Source: Thermoleophilia bacterium
Lineage (GTDB): Bacteria > Actinomycetota > Thermoleophilia > Solirubrobacterales > 70-9
NCBI GenBank assembly: GCA_016650125.1
Contig: JAENWT010000001.1
Location: 62,001-126,000, forward strand
Length of the DNA: 64,000 nt
Reading direction: 5' to 3'
Shown: positions 45,632-54,646 of the stretch, piece after piece
Position numbering within the stretch: position 1 is the stretch's first letter
How the letters are laid out: every line of letters begins with the position of its first letter
The notes under the pieces: model-generated
The model's database searches: none
What the model was told of the DNA's origin: nothing
Seen by the model: the letters and a program-made list of their open reading frames with translations, nothing else
Made by a program: the position numbers and the translations under genes

Positions 45632-46224
45632 TGAGTAACTACTTCTTCAGGAAAAAGGACGCTAGCGCGGCTGACACACTTGGCAAGACCGGCCTCGCCG
45701 GTCCGGATCAATTCACAGAGCCGGAAACGACTAGTCAGGCAGATAGTCAGACGATACGTCAGACAACTGAGGAATCAGTTATCCATGCGGGTAACGAGGG
45801 TTCTGCTGTTGTCCTGCGTCTGGCAATCACCAGAACCGCCAGAAGGCTGCGCCAAGAGGTCGGAAGTGACCTTTCCCCGACCGCTTTGGCCGCTCTTGCG
45901 TCGATCGAGCGGCACGCGCCGCTGACTCCGACCGGACTGGCCGAAATCGAAGGCGTTAAACGCCCCACGGCCACCCGTGTGATCAATCATCTGATCGAGC
46001 GCGAGCTGATCGAGCGCCTGCCGGACCCGAATGACGGCCGCAGCTGCCATCTGACCCTGACCACGGCCGGATCCGATTATCTGGCCGAGGCCCGGTCACG
46101 CAAGAGCGCTTACCTGGCCCGCCTGCTCAACTCCCTGCCGGCCGATGACGTCGCGACCCTGGAACGGGCCGCAATCATCCTCGAAGACGCGCTGGAGGAC
46201 TCGGACCGGGGGCAAAACCGTTGA
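45631..46224 (+). CDS. MarR-family transcriptional regulator
   Basis: 197 residues. The winged-helix core starts near residue 60: 'VLRLAITRTARRLRQEV', 'LSPTALAALASIERHAPLTPTGLAEIEGVKRPTATRVINHLIERELIERLPDPNDGR'. The first 55 residues are a polar, Thr/Ser/Gln-rich extension not usual in MarR. It overlaps the MFS gene by 4 bases and probably represses it, with release by a drug-like ligand. Confidence 0.85.
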   Translation: MSNYFFRKKDASAADTLGKTGLAGPDQFTEPETTSQADSQTIRQTTEESVIHAGNEGSAVVLRLAITRTARRLRQEVGSDLSPTALAALASIERHAPLTPTGLAEIEGVKRPTATRVINHLIERELIERLPDPNDGRSCHLTLTTAGSDYLAEARSRKSAYLARLLNSLPADDVATLERAAIILEDALEDSDRGQNR

Positions 46225-47462
46225 CGGCGGCGCTCAAGAGGTCATTCGACTCGCTTCAAGTCCCGAACTACCGCCGGTACTTCACCGGTCAGGTCGTCTC
46301 GCTGTCCGGCAACTGGATGCAGACGGTGGCCGAAGTCTGGCTGATCCTCAGCCTGACCGGCAGCGGCTTCGCGGTCGGCGTCACGACCGCGCTCCAGTTC
46401 CTGCCGATCCTGCTGGCCGGAGCGTGGGGCGGTGCCCTGGCAGACCGCTTCTCCAAGCGGCTGCTGCTGCTTTTCACCCAGGCGGCGATGATGGTTCCGC
46501 CGCTGATCCTCTTCGCGGTGACCACCACTGGCGCGGTCCAGCCCTGGATGGTCTTCGCGCTTGTCTTTATCCGCGGATCCCTGATCGCAATTGACAATCC
46601 GGCCCGTCAGGCCTTCGTCATGGAGATCGTCGGCAGGGACCGCATCGTCAACGCGGTCAGCCTCAACAGCGTGATCGTCCACTCGGCCCGGGTGGTCGGG
46701 CCGGCCCTCGCCGGAACCCTGATCGCGACCGTGGGTGTCGCTCCATGTTTCGGCCTCAACGCCGCCACCTTCGTCGTGATGATCTGGGCCCTGTGGAGCA
46801 TCGACGGCCGGTCCGTCAACGTCGCGCCGCGAGCCGCCCGCGACGATCGCGGGGTGATGGATGCGGTCCGGTACGTCCGCGCGACCCCCGAACTCGGCGT
46901 GCCGCTGCTGCTGATGGCGATCGTCGGAACCCTCGGCCTGAACTTCCACGTCGTCCTGCCGCTGCTGGCCAAGCTGACCTTTGCCGGCGGCGCGACCTCT
47001 TACGCCATCCTGGTGTCGGCGATGGGCGTGGGCTCGGTGATCGGAGCCCTGGTGATTGGTGCGCGCGGAAAGACCGGCCTCGGGGTCATCGCCTTCTCCG
47101 CCCTGAGCTTCGGCACACTGGCCCTGCTCGCGGCATTGATGCCCAGCATGGCCACGGAGATCCCCGTCCTGGCGCTGCTCGGCGCCGCGGCAGTCACTTT
47201 CGCCGCCGCGATCAACTCGACCCTCCAGCTGGTCGTGTCGCCCGAGATGCGCGGCCGGGTGATGGCGCTCTACACCGTGGTCTTCCTCGGGACGACACCG
47301 ATCGGCGGTCCGCTGGTCGGCTGGATCTCCGAGGCTTATGACCCGCGTTACGCGCTGGCGATGGCCGCGTTCTCCGGCCTGCTGGCGGCGGCCTCGGCCT
47401 TCTGGATCCGCGGACACACCGCTTTCGGGCGCGCGCAGGGCGTCGACCGACCCGCACTCTGA
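46221..47462 (+). CDS. MFS transporter (DHA3/EntS-like exporter)
   Basis: 413 residues, about 12 membrane segments. N-terminal 'NYRRYFTGQVVSLSGNWMQTVAEVWLI' and loop 2-3 'GGALADRFSKRLLLLFTQ' are the EntS/MacAB-like DHA3 pattern. 'RDRIVNAVSLNSVIVHSARVVGPALAG' is the typical TM4-5 region. Likely exports small lipophilic or siderophore-like compounds. Start TTG 46221 overlaps the MarR stop. Confidence 0.88.
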   Translation: MTAALKRSFDSLQVPNYRRYFTGQVVSLSGNWMQTVAEVWLILSLTGSGFAVGVTTALQFLPILLAGAWGGALADRFSKRLLLLFTQAAMMVPPLILFAVTTTGAVQPWMVFALVFIRGSLIAIDNPARQAFVMEIVGRDRIVNAVSLNSVIVHSARVVGPALAGTLIATVGVAPCFGLNAATFVVMIWALWSIDGRSVNVAPRAARDDRGVMDAVRYVRATPELGVPLLLMAIVGTLGLNFHVVLPLLAKLTFAGGATSYAILVSAMGVGSVIGALVIGARGKTGLGVIAFSALSFGTLALLAALMPSMATEIPVLALLGAAAVTFAAAINSTLQLVVSPEMRGRVMALYTVVFLGTTPIGGPLVGWISEAYDPRYALAMAAFSGLLAAASAFWIRGHTAFGRAQGVDRPAL

Positions 47463-47498
47463 GCCCCGCCGCGCGCCATCGTCTAGCCTCCGCCTGAG

Positions 47499-48902
47499 GT
47501 GCTCCATACCGCTCACGGATACTGGATCGCAGAGGCCGGGCCCCCGGACGTTCTGCCCCCGCTCGACGACGACATCGAAACCGACGTGCTGGTTGTCGGT
47601 GGCGGCTTCACCGGCATGTGGTCCGCCTGGCACCTGAAGCAGCTGGACCCCGGCTGCCGGGTCACCCTGGTCGATTCGGACCGGATCGTCCACGGTCCGA
47701 GCGGCCGGAACGGCGGCTTCGTCGACTCGATGTGGGTCAGCTTCTCGCGACTCGAGGAGCGGTACGGAACGGCGGCCGCAATCGAAATCGCCGAGGCTTC
47801 GGAGGATTCGGTCAAGCAGATCGGAGAGTTCTGCGAGGAGCAGGACGTTGACGCCTGGTTCCGGCACCAGGGATATCTGAACGTCTCGACGACTTCCGCC
47901 CAGGACGGCGCCTGGAAGCGGAACCTGGACGCGATGACGAGGGCCGGGGTCGCGCATGAAGCCGAGGTCCTGGGGCCGGAAGCCGTGGCCGACGTCTGCC
48001 GTTCGCCGCGCTTTCGTGGCGGCATCAAGTACGGCGCCGCGGCGACCGTCCAGCCGGCCCGTCTCGGGTTCGGCATCAGGCGGGCGCTGGAAGGCGCGGG
48101 CGTCGTCCTCCACGAGAACTGCCCGGTCATCTCGGTCGATGACGGACCATCAGGCGTGCTCGCGAAGACGGCCAACGGCAGCGTCAGGGCGGAGCGGGTC
48201 ATTCTCGCCATTGGTCCTTCACTGGCCGGCTACGGCTCGCCGATCCGGCAAAGCACCACCGTCGCGTCGAGCCACATGGTGATCACCGAACCGGTGCCGG
48301 AACTGATCGAGGAGATCGGCTGGACCGGGGGCGAGGCGATCAGCGACTGTCGGGCACTGCTCACCTACTTCCGCACGACTCCCGACGGCCGCATCGCGTT
48401 CGGCTGGGGCGGTGGACGGATTGCCGCCGCCGGACGCCGGCACGGCCGGGCCGAGCTCGACCCCGAAGTGGTCGGACAGGTGGGACGGAACCTGCTCGAA
48501 TATTTCCCCGGCCTCGCGGGCCGGCAACTCGAGTACGCCTGGGGCGGGCCGATCGACGCATCCGCGACGCACCTGCCGCATGCCGTCGCCCTGCCGTCGG
48601 GCCGGGCCTTCGCCGCCTTCGGGTACACCGGCAACGGGGTCGGGCCCTCCCAGATGATCGGCCGCTGCCTCGCCGCCCAGGCGCTCGGGCGTGAGGACCG
48701 GTACTCCTCGCTCGCCCTGGTTGAACCGGCCTCCGCGCTGACCAGGGTGCCGCCGGAGCCTTTTCGCTGGCTCGGCGGAACCGTGATCCGCGAGGCGATC
48801 GGCCGCAAGGAGTCGGCCGAGGCCGAGGGCCGCCGGCCGGGCCCGGTCACCTCATTGATCGCCGCGATTCCGGGGCTGATCGGGTTCCACATCGGCCGCT
48901 GA
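47499..48902 (+). CDS. DAO-type FAD-dependent oxidoreductase (paralogue)
   Basis: 467 residues. FAD motif 'VLVVGGGFTGMWSAWHLKQL', 'GPSGRNGGFVDSMWVSFSRLEE', and C-terminal 'AAFGYTGNGVGPSQMIGRC' align with the enzyme at 31,548-32,969, a clear paralogue of PuuB-like amine oxidases. A GTG start at 47499 opens directly in 'HGYWIAEAG', similar to the 'HGVYWLQQA' of its paralogue. Stand-alone after the MFS gene. Substrate unknown. Confidence 0.85.
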   Translation: MLHTAHGYWIAEAGPPDVLPPLDDDIETDVLVVGGGFTGMWSAWHLKQLDPGCRVTLVDSDRIVHGPSGRNGGFVDSMWVSFSRLEERYGTAAAIEIAEASEDSVKQIGEFCEEQDVDAWFRHQGYLNVSTTSAQDGAWKRNLDAMTRAGVAHEAEVLGPEAVADVCRSPRFRGGIKYGAAATVQPARLGFGIRRALEGAGVVLHENCPVISVDDGPSGVLAKTANGSVRAERVILAIGPSLAGYGSPIRQSTTVASSHMVITEPVPELIEEIGWTGGEAISDCRALLTYFRTTPDGRIAFGWGGGRIAAAGRRHGRAELDPEVVGQVGRNLLEYFPGLAGRQLEYAWGGPIDASATHLPHAVALPSGRAFAAFGYTGNGVGPSQMIGRCLAAQALGREDRYSSLALVEPASALTRVPPEPFRWLGGTVIREAIGRKESAEAEGRRPGPVTSLIAAIPGLIGFHIGR

Positions 48903-48963
48903 TCGTTTGGCCGGCGAACCCGGGTGGGTAGGTTGAAGCCAAACCCAAACTTGGAGGTTTCCC

Positions 48964-49362
48964 ATGGCTCAGATCCCCGATGCAGCAACCCATCTCCTCG
49001 AAGGCAAGCATTTCGCCCACGTCGCGACCCTCATGGAAGATGGTTCACCCCAGGTCACCCCGGTCTGGATCGGCCGTGAGGGTGATCTCGTCACCTTCAA
49101 CACCGCCAACGGCCGGCTCAAGGAGAAGAACCTCAAGCGCGATCCGCGCGTGGCGATCTCGATCGTCGATGCCGACAACCCGTACGTGCCTCTGGTGATC
49201 CAGGGCACGGTTGTCGAGATGACCGAGGAGGGTGCCGACGATGACATCGACGCGCTCGCCAAGCGCTATCTGGACGTGGACAGCTATCCGTTCCGCACTC
49301 CGGACGAACAGCGCGTCATCGTCAAGATCGAGCCGGACAAGGCCACCTACCACAACGGCTGA
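48964..49362 (+). CDS. PPOX-class F420-dependent oxidoreductase
   Basis: 132 residues, split-barrel flavin/F420-binding fold: 'HVATLMEDGSPQVTPVWIGREGDLVTFNT', 'GRLKEKNLKRDPRVAISIVD', 'PYVPLVIQGTVVEM'. The family (TIGR03618-like) uses coenzyme F420, which fits an actinomycete. Substrate unknown. A GGAGG site precedes the ATG. Confidence 0.87.
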   Translation: MAQIPDAATHLLEGKHFAHVATLMEDGSPQVTPVWIGREGDLVTFNTANGRLKEKNLKRDPRVAISIVDADNPYVPLVIQGTVVEMTEEGADDDIDALAKRYLDVDSYPFRTPDEQRVIVKIEPDKATYHNG

Positions 49363-49445
49363 GGTGGTCCGCAGTTCCGCGTCGCCGCTCTTGACCGAAG
49401 GGTGAGGCAAGGTCTCGTGCAGTCCGGTGTTGACGGTTGCACTTT

Positions 49446-50696
49446 ATGTGCATGCGCTTACACTTCCGCGGAGTGCACTCATTCAATTCCCTCATTTCCG
49501 GACCCGCCAGGGTCCGTTTCTTCATCGCCCTTGCTTTCGTCGTGGTCGCCGGATCCGCCTGGACCGGACAGCCTGCTTCGGCTGCGGATGAACAGGCGAA
49601 GCTGGACGAGACCCAGGGGAAGATCGATTCGGCCAACCAGAAGAAGGGCGTGCTTTCCGAAGAAATCGCGGGCCTCAGCAGCCAGATCGACGCCTACGAG
49701 ACCCAGGTTGCGGCACTGCGAGCGCAGGAACGTGATGTCGAGATCCGCCTTGAGGCCAAGCAGGAAGAACTTGACCTGGCCCAGGCCGAGGTCGACAGCG
49801 CCTACAAAGAACTGAAGATCCTCGCCGCGCGGCTGAAGCGCTCGCTTGAGGTCCTGAAGAAGCGGCTGGTCGCCATTTACCAGTCGGGCAACACCGACAT
49901 GGCCGAGATCGTGTTGACCTCCAAGGATTACGGCGACCTGCTCCAGCGATCCGAGTACCTCCAGCAGATCCAGGACCGCGACGAGACCATTGTCGGCCGC
50001 GTCCGTGGCCTGCGCGACGAGCAGCAGGCCATCTTCGTCCGCCTGAAGAAGGCCAAGGACACGATCAAGAGCTCGCGGGACGAGATCGCGGCCGAGGAGC
50101 AGAACCTCGCGACCGCCCGCCAGGCCGTCGAGTCCCAGCAGAACAAGCTCAAGTCGGCCCGCGGCGAACGCAGTGCCGCGGTCGACAAGATCGACAGCCA
50201 CGTCGACCACCTCTCGGAGATCGAATCCGACCTTCAGGCGAAGATCCAGGAACAGATCGCCGCGGCCTCCGGACTGGGCACGCTGCCGGTCGGACCGATG
50301 AGTGCGCCCAGTGCCGCCGGCTTGATCTGGCCTGTAAGCGGCACGATTACTTCCGGCTTCGGGGGGCGTTCTTCACCCGGCGGCGTTGGAACGACGTACC
50401 ACGAGGGCCTTGACATCGCGGTACCGGAGGGCACACCGATCCGCGCCGCTCAGGGAGGCACGGTTATCGCCGCGTCTTACAACGGCGGCTACGGCAACTA
50501 CACCTGTATCGACCACGGCAACGCCCTTTCCACTTGTTACGGCCACCAGTCCCAGCTCGGCGTCACGACCGGTCAGAGCGTCGACCAGGGGCAGGTCATC
50601 GGGTATTCCGGCAATACCGGAGCCAGTACAGGTCCGCACGTTCATTTCGAGGTCCGCATCAACGGGGTTGCCCAAGACCCCTTGGGTTACCTGTAG
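49446..50696 (+). CDS. Secreted coiled-coil M23 (LytM) peptidoglycan hydrolase/activator
   Basis: About 416 residues. A signal peptide (around residues 22-45) precedes a long coiled coil of the EnvC/CwlO type (45-270), then an M23 domain: 'YHEGLDIAVPEGTPIRAAQGG', 'GHQSQLGVTTGQ' and 'GPHVHFEVRINGVAQDPLGYL'. All zinc ligands (H-x3-D, H-x-H) are present, so it may be an active endopeptidase. The coiled coil is paralogous to that of the NlpC/P60 protein at 6.4 kb. Several starts fit (TTG 49437, ATG 49446, ATG 49452, GTG 49473). Confidence 0.88.
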   Translation: MCMRLHFRGVHSFNSLISGPARVRFFIALAFVVVAGSAWTGQPASAADEQAKLDETQGKIDSANQKKGVLSEEIAGLSSQIDAYETQVAALRAQERDVEIRLEAKQEELDLAQAEVDSAYKELKILAARLKRSLEVLKKRLVAIYQSGNTDMAEIVLTSKDYGDLLQRSEYLQQIQDRDETIVGRVRGLRDEQQAIFVRLKKAKDTIKSSRDEIAAEEQNLATARQAVESQQNKLKSARGERSAAVDKIDSHVDHLSEIESDLQAKIQEQIAAASGLGTLPVGPMSAPSAAGLIWPVSGTITSGFGGRSSPGGVGTTYHEGLDIAVPEGTPIRAAQGGTVIAASYNGGYGNYTCIDHGNALSTCYGHQSQLGVTTGQSVDQGQVIGYSGNTGASTGPHVHFEVRINGVAQDPLGYL

Positions 50697-50924
50697 TCGG
50701 TCTATCGCGGGGGCGGGCAAAACTGGCAACCCGTGGGCCTTGGTTACTCCGGGTTCTGTGCCGCGTAATGGTCCTATATGCACCGAACGCGGCAAAGAAA
50801 GGTGTTGTTCGTCCCTAACGGGGTCAGCTGGAGTGGGTGGCGCCAAATTCTCTCGGAATACCGGACCGAAGGGAGGATTTCCGAGGAAGATTTGGTGACA
50901 GGACCCGCGAATACAGGGGCCGGT
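50697..50924. other. Convergent intergenic gap, 228 bp
   Basis: Lies between the M23 gene and the amidohydrolase, which converge. No gene, clear hairpin terminator or repeat is seen. Confidence 0.5.
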
Positions 50925-52193
50925 CTACGCGAGTCCGAGGCGTTTGGCCCGTTCCCGGGCCTTCGCCACGATCTCATCCGCTCCTTCGACCTGCCGGTCT
51001 TTCATCAGGACCTTTCCGTCCACCACTGTTGTTTTGACGACCGATCCCGTAGCTGTGTAGACCAGATTTGACGTGAGGTCGCCGAGGGCGAGCTCATGGC
51101 TGTCCGCGTCGAGCAGCAGGAAGTCGGCCGGTTTGCCGACGGCCAGAGGGTCGGGGTCGCCGATAAGTGGAGAGCGTTGGCCGGTGGCAATCGCCCAGGC
51201 TTCTTCGACCGGGATCGCCCCGGCGCTGCCGGCCTCGTGGCGCTGGATCAGCGCGAATTGTTTGAGGTCGGCCAGCAGGTCGAGCGAATTGTTCGATCCG
51301 GCGCCATCGGTACCGAGTGCCATGTTCACGCCGGCCCGGGCCGCAGCGGGGTAAGGGAAGGCCCCTCCGACCGCGAGCTTCATGTTGGCGACCGGATTGG
51401 TGGTGACCGTGGCGCCGCGCTCGCTGACCAGTTCGAGCTCGTCCTGGTCGAGCCAGACCCCGTGGGCCAGCACGGTCCGCGGGGTCAGCAGGCCGAGGCT
51501 GTCGAGGTAGAAAGCCGGGCGGACGCCGTACTCGGAAAGGCAGTCCTCGACTTCGGGCCCGGTCTCGGACAGGTGGATGTGGATGGGCAGGTCACGTTCC
51601 GCGGCGGTGCTGATCGCGAACTCGAGGCTGGCTGCCTTGACCGTGTAGATCGAGTGTGGCGCGACCGCGGCGCTGATCCGGGGATGGAGGCCCTTCAAGG
51701 CGTCGAGGTCCTCGACCAGCGACTCGTTTCGCCCCTTCAGGTCGCTGTCCGAATTCGGATCGATCATCGGCGGGCCGATCGTTGCCCTGATGCCGGCATC
51801 GATCACGGCTTCGGCCACCGACCGCGGCTGCCAGTACATGTCCCAGAAGCGGGTGGTGCCGGTCCGGATCATCTCGAGACAGGCGAGCCGGGTGCCCCAG
51901 TAAACATCTTGCGCTCCTAACTTCGCCTCGACCGGCCAGATCGTCTCCTGGAGCCAGCGCATGAGCGGCAGGTCGTCACCGTGGCCGCGGAAGAGGGTCA
52001 TCGCGGCGTGGGTGTGGCCGTTGATCAGCGGCGGACTCAGGATCGCCCCGCCGGCGTCGAGCACCTCGTCACCGTCCCGCGGCTCGATCTCCGGTCCGAT
52101 CCCGCTGATCAGCCCGTTTTCGGCCCGCAAAGCCACCCGCTCGCCCTCGAGCCGGGCGTCGGTCAGGCAGAGGCTTCCGGCGGTCTCAGTCAT
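50925..52193 (-). CDS. Amidohydrolase/deaminase (TRZ/ATZ, MtaD-like)
   Basis: 422 residues. Metal-binding motif 'INGHTHAAM', then 'IHIHLSETGPEVEDC', 'VLAHGVWLD' and 'LGTDGAGSNNSLDLLADLKQ', the order of S-adenosylhomocysteine / methylthioadenosine / 5'-deoxyadenosine deaminases. Likely deaminates an adenosine-type nucleoside in the cytoplasm; other amidohydrolase substrates cannot be ruled out. It overlaps the DUF3817 gene by 4 bases. Confidence 0.88.
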   Translation of the reverse strand: MTETAGSLCLTDARLEGERVALRAENGLISGIGPEIEPRDGDEVLDAGGAILSPPLINGHTHAAMTLFRGHGDDLPLMRWLQETIWPVEAKLGAQDVYWGTRLACLEMIRTGTTRFWDMYWQPRSVAEAVIDAGIRATIGPPMIDPNSDSDLKGRNESLVEDLDALKGLHPRISAAVAPHSIYTVKAASLEFAISTAAERDLPIHIHLSETGPEVEDCLSEYGVRPAFYLDSLGLLTPRTVLAHGVWLDQDELELVSERGATVTTNPVANMKLAVGGAFPYPAAARAGVNMALGTDGAGSNNSLDLLADLKQFALIQRHEAGSAGAIPVEEAWAIATGQRSPLIGDPDPLAVGKPADFLLLDADSHELALGDLTSNLVYTATGSVVKTTVVDGKVLMKDRQVEGADEIVAKARERAKRLGLA

Positions 52194-52564
52194 GCGGCGG
52201 CCGCCTTCCGTCGGCTCTGAAGGATGAACTCGAGCGAACCGAAGAACGGGGCGACGCAGCCGAGCAGCGTGATCGCGACCGCCAGGCGCATGTTGATCAC
52301 CTTGTAGTGGAGGGCCAGCAGGCTCGTGATCGACATGCCGATCCAGAGCAGGCCGTGCGCCAGGCCGAGGATGAAGGTGATTGGCTCCGGGCCACCGAGC
52401 CCGAAGGCGCAGATCAGGAGGCTGGTGTAAACGACCGAATGAAAAAGGCTGACACCTTCCATCCTTCGGAAGGTGACAGCCCGGGTGAAACTCTTGCCGA
52501 ACCAGCTCTCAGGAAGTGTGGCCGGCGATGCGCTTCGGGTGGGAGGTTGTTGAACGGGGGTCAC
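52190..52564 (-). CDS. DUF3817 integral membrane protein
   Basis: 124 residues with three membrane segments: 'MEGVSLFHSVVYTSLLICAFG', 'FILGLAHGLLWIGMSITSLLAL' and 'AVAITLLGCVAPFFGSLEFIL'. The R-R-M-E-G opening and the 'GLAHG' motif are typical of DUF3817. Function unknown. GTG 52564 overlaps the upstream small gene; ATGA overlap with the amidohydrolase. Confidence 0.82.
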   Translation of the reverse strand: MTPVQQPPTRSASPATLPESWFGKSFTRAVTFRRMEGVSLFHSVVYTSLLICAFGLGGPEPITFILGLAHGLLWIGMSITSLLALHYKVINMRLAVAITLLGCVAPFFGSLEFILQSRRKAAAA

Positions 52565-52760
52565 CTGAACGGAAGCTTTTCACGCTCAGGAGGGACCGCG
52601 TCACTTCGGCTGCGGCATAAGCCGCGGTAGTGAGCCCGAGGGCTTCGATGTTGTCGGCACCTGCGACCAGGCTTCCGGTGAGAACGCCAACTCCGACTGA
52701 CTTCGTAATCCAGCCGCTGGTAACGCCCTTCGTCACCTGATTCTTCTTTGTCTTTTCCAT
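52509..52760 (-). CDS. Small hypothetical protein
   Basis: 83 residues: basic N-terminus (MEKTKKNQVTKG), a moderately hydrophobic centre (SVGVGVLTGSLVAGADN, AAYAAAEVTRSL) and a basic tail. No family recognised. It begins with an ATG in a plausible position upstream of DUF3817 but overlaps it by 56 bases, so it may be shorter or not a gene. Confidence 0.4.
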   Translation of the reverse strand: MEKTKKNQVTKGVTSGWITKSVGVGVLTGSLVAGADNIEALGLTTAAYAAAEVTRSLLSVKSFRSGDPRSTTSHPKRIAGHTS

Positions 52761-52864
52761 GGCACAAGAGTAGGACCGGACCCCCGCCGTGAAGTTGCGA
52801 TTCTGTGAATATCGACGTTGCGATTATGTGAACGAAGCCGGAACGACGATGGAAGCCGAAAAGC

Positions 52865-53707
52865 TCAGTCAGTGGCGCCGGTAGTGGTCGCCGCGGCGCC
52901 CGCGCCACGGGCCGTCGCGGCCTCGCCGCGGGTCAGGCGGGTGGCCAGATAGACCGGGATCATCGAGAGGATGATCGCGATCACGGCGACCGCGTAAACC
53001 TTGCCCGGCTGGTTCGGCCGGAACAGAGTTTCGAAGATGTAGATCGGCAGGGTTTTTTCTCCGACACCGATCGTGAAGTTGGTCACCACGATTTCATCGA
53101 ACGAAAGCGCGAAGGCGAGGAGACCACCGGCCACGAGGGCGGATCGCATGTTCGGCAGGGTCACCCGCCTGAAAGTCGTCCAGGGGGTGGCGCCGAGGTC
53201 GGCCGAAGCATCCTCGAGCGATGTCGACATGCGTCTCAGACGAGCGGCCGCGTTGTTGAAGACGATCACGATGCAGAAGGTGGCGTGGGCGACGATCACC
53301 GTGAAAAGCGTGAGCTTCAGTCCGAGCACCTGGGTGAAGGTCGCGTTCAGCGCGATACCGGTGACGATGCCGGGCAGGGCGATCGGGATAAGCACGAGGA
53401 AGGTGATCGACTCGCGGCCGAAGAACTTGTGACGGGCGACGGCCAATGAAGCGAGCGTGCCGAGGATCAGAGCGAAAGCGGTTGCGACAACACCGACCTT
53501 GAGCGAGTTGAGCAGGGCGTCGCGGGCTGCCTGGTCCTGGATCGCCTTGGGGAACCATTCGAGGGTGAGGCTGTCCGGTGGCCAGGCGAGGGTCTGGGCC
53601 GGATTCATCGCGTAGAGCAGGATGATGAAGAGCGGGATGTAGATGAACGCCAGGGTGATGCCGACGGCGAGCCGCAGCAGGTTTCTTGAAACGGGGGAGA
53701 GTCTCAT
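52865..53707 (-). CDS. ABC permease, PotC-like (second system)
   Basis: 280 residues, six membrane segments; EAA loop 'LEDASADLGATPWTTFRRVTLP' and the PotC-like 'LAFALSFDEIVVTNFTIG'. The C-terminus is Ala/Thr rich. Last gene of the second polyamine-type importer operon, 9 bases after the preceding permease. Confidence 0.88.
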   Translation of the reverse strand: MRLSPVSRNLLRLAVGITLAFIYIPLFIILLYAMNPAQTLAWPPDSLTLEWFPKAIQDQAARDALLNSLKVGVVATAFALILGTLASLAVARHKFFGRESITFLVLIPIALPGIVTGIALNATFTQVLGLKLTLFTVIVAHATFCIVIVFNNAAARLRRMSTSLEDASADLGATPWTTFRRVTLPNMRSALVAGGLLAFALSFDEIVVTNFTIGVGEKTLPIYIFETLFRPNQPGKVYAVAVIAIILSMIPVYLATRLTRGEAATARGAGAAATTTGATD

Positions 53708-53716
53708 CGGCGGGCC

Positions 53717-54628
53717 TCACACATGCTCGAACGCTCCGAGCTTCCGGGCGACCAGGAGGTAGATGACCATGACCACGATCGGAATGGTCGTGATTGCCGC
53801 GGCCAGCGGCAGGTTGGAGACGAAGTTGCTGTAGACGAGGTTGCCGATGAACTGTTTCGTCCCGACATTGGCCGGCGTGATGTAGTCGCCGAGGGTCAGC
53901 GAGAAAGTGAAGATCGAACCGGCAACCACGGCCGGGAAGGTCAGCGGCAGGATGACCTTGCGGAAGGTCCGCAGGGGCTTCGCACCGAGGTCTTCCGACG
54001 CGTTCAGGACGGAGTCGGGGATGCGTTCCATACCCGCGTAGATCGGGATGATCATGTACGGGAGCCAGATGTAGGCCATCACCAGCCAGACAGCCGTCGT
54101 GCCGAACCCAGGACCGTGGAGGCCGAACGGTTCGAGCGCCCAGTTGATGGCCCCGTCTTCGGACAGCATCAGCCGCCACGCGCCGACTTTGACGAGGTAA
54201 CTCGACCAGAGCGGCAGCAGCACCGCGACCACGAGGACCGAACGCATGCTCGGCTTAGCGATCTTGGCCATGTAGAAGGCGATCGGGAAAGCGAGGATCG
54301 CGTCGGTCACCGTGACCAGTGCGGCGATCCCGATCGTCCGGAGCGCGATCGTCCGGTAGACGTCGTCGCTGAAGAGCTGGGAATAGTTCTCGAAGCTGAA
54401 GCCCTGCTGGACCTCGCCGCTCAGCTCGTTGAGGTGCCAGAACGAAGCGATGAGCATGACTCCCAGGGAACCCAGGTAGCCGATGACCAGCCATCCCAGC
54501 GGCGCGGCGAGAAGCGCCGCAACCGTGAGGCGGGGCCGCCCCTGAAAGAGGTCGGCGAGCTTCTTGCCCGCCGACCTCCGGGGTGCTGGAACTGTGGCTT
54601 CAGCAGCCACCGGCTCCAGCCGTTTCAA
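53717..54628 (-). CDS. ABC permease, PotB-like (second system)
   Basis: 303 residues with six membrane segments, cytoplasmic N-terminus rich in Pro/Arg, and EAA loop 'PDSVLNASEDLGAKPLRTFRKVILPL'-type sequence. 'LGDYITPANVG' is the PotB-like end of TM5. Works with the PotC-like partner in import. Confidence 0.88.
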   Translation of the reverse strand: MKRLEPVAAEATVPAPRRSAGKKLADLFQGRPRLTVAALLAAPLGWLVIGYLGSLGVMLIASFWHLNELSGEVQQGFSFENYSQLFSDDVYRTIALRTIGIAALVTVTDAILAFPIAFYMAKIAKPSMRSVLVVAVLLPLWSSYLVKVGAWRLMLSEDGAINWALEPFGLHGPGFGTTAVWLVMAYIWLPYMIIPIYAGMERIPDSVLNASEDLGAKPLRTFRKVILPLTFPAVVAGSIFTFSLTLGDYITPANVGTKQFIGNLVYSNFVSNLPLAAAITTIPIVVMVIYLLVARKLGAFEHV

Positions 54629-54646
54629 TCAGGTTGATCCCTTTGA

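Noticed and set aside
46242-48113. 623-codon open frame antisense to the MFS and DAO genes
   Set aside because: Its product is Asp/His/Arg/Gly-biased nonsense typical of the antisense of GC-rich coding DNA, and both sense genes are certain.
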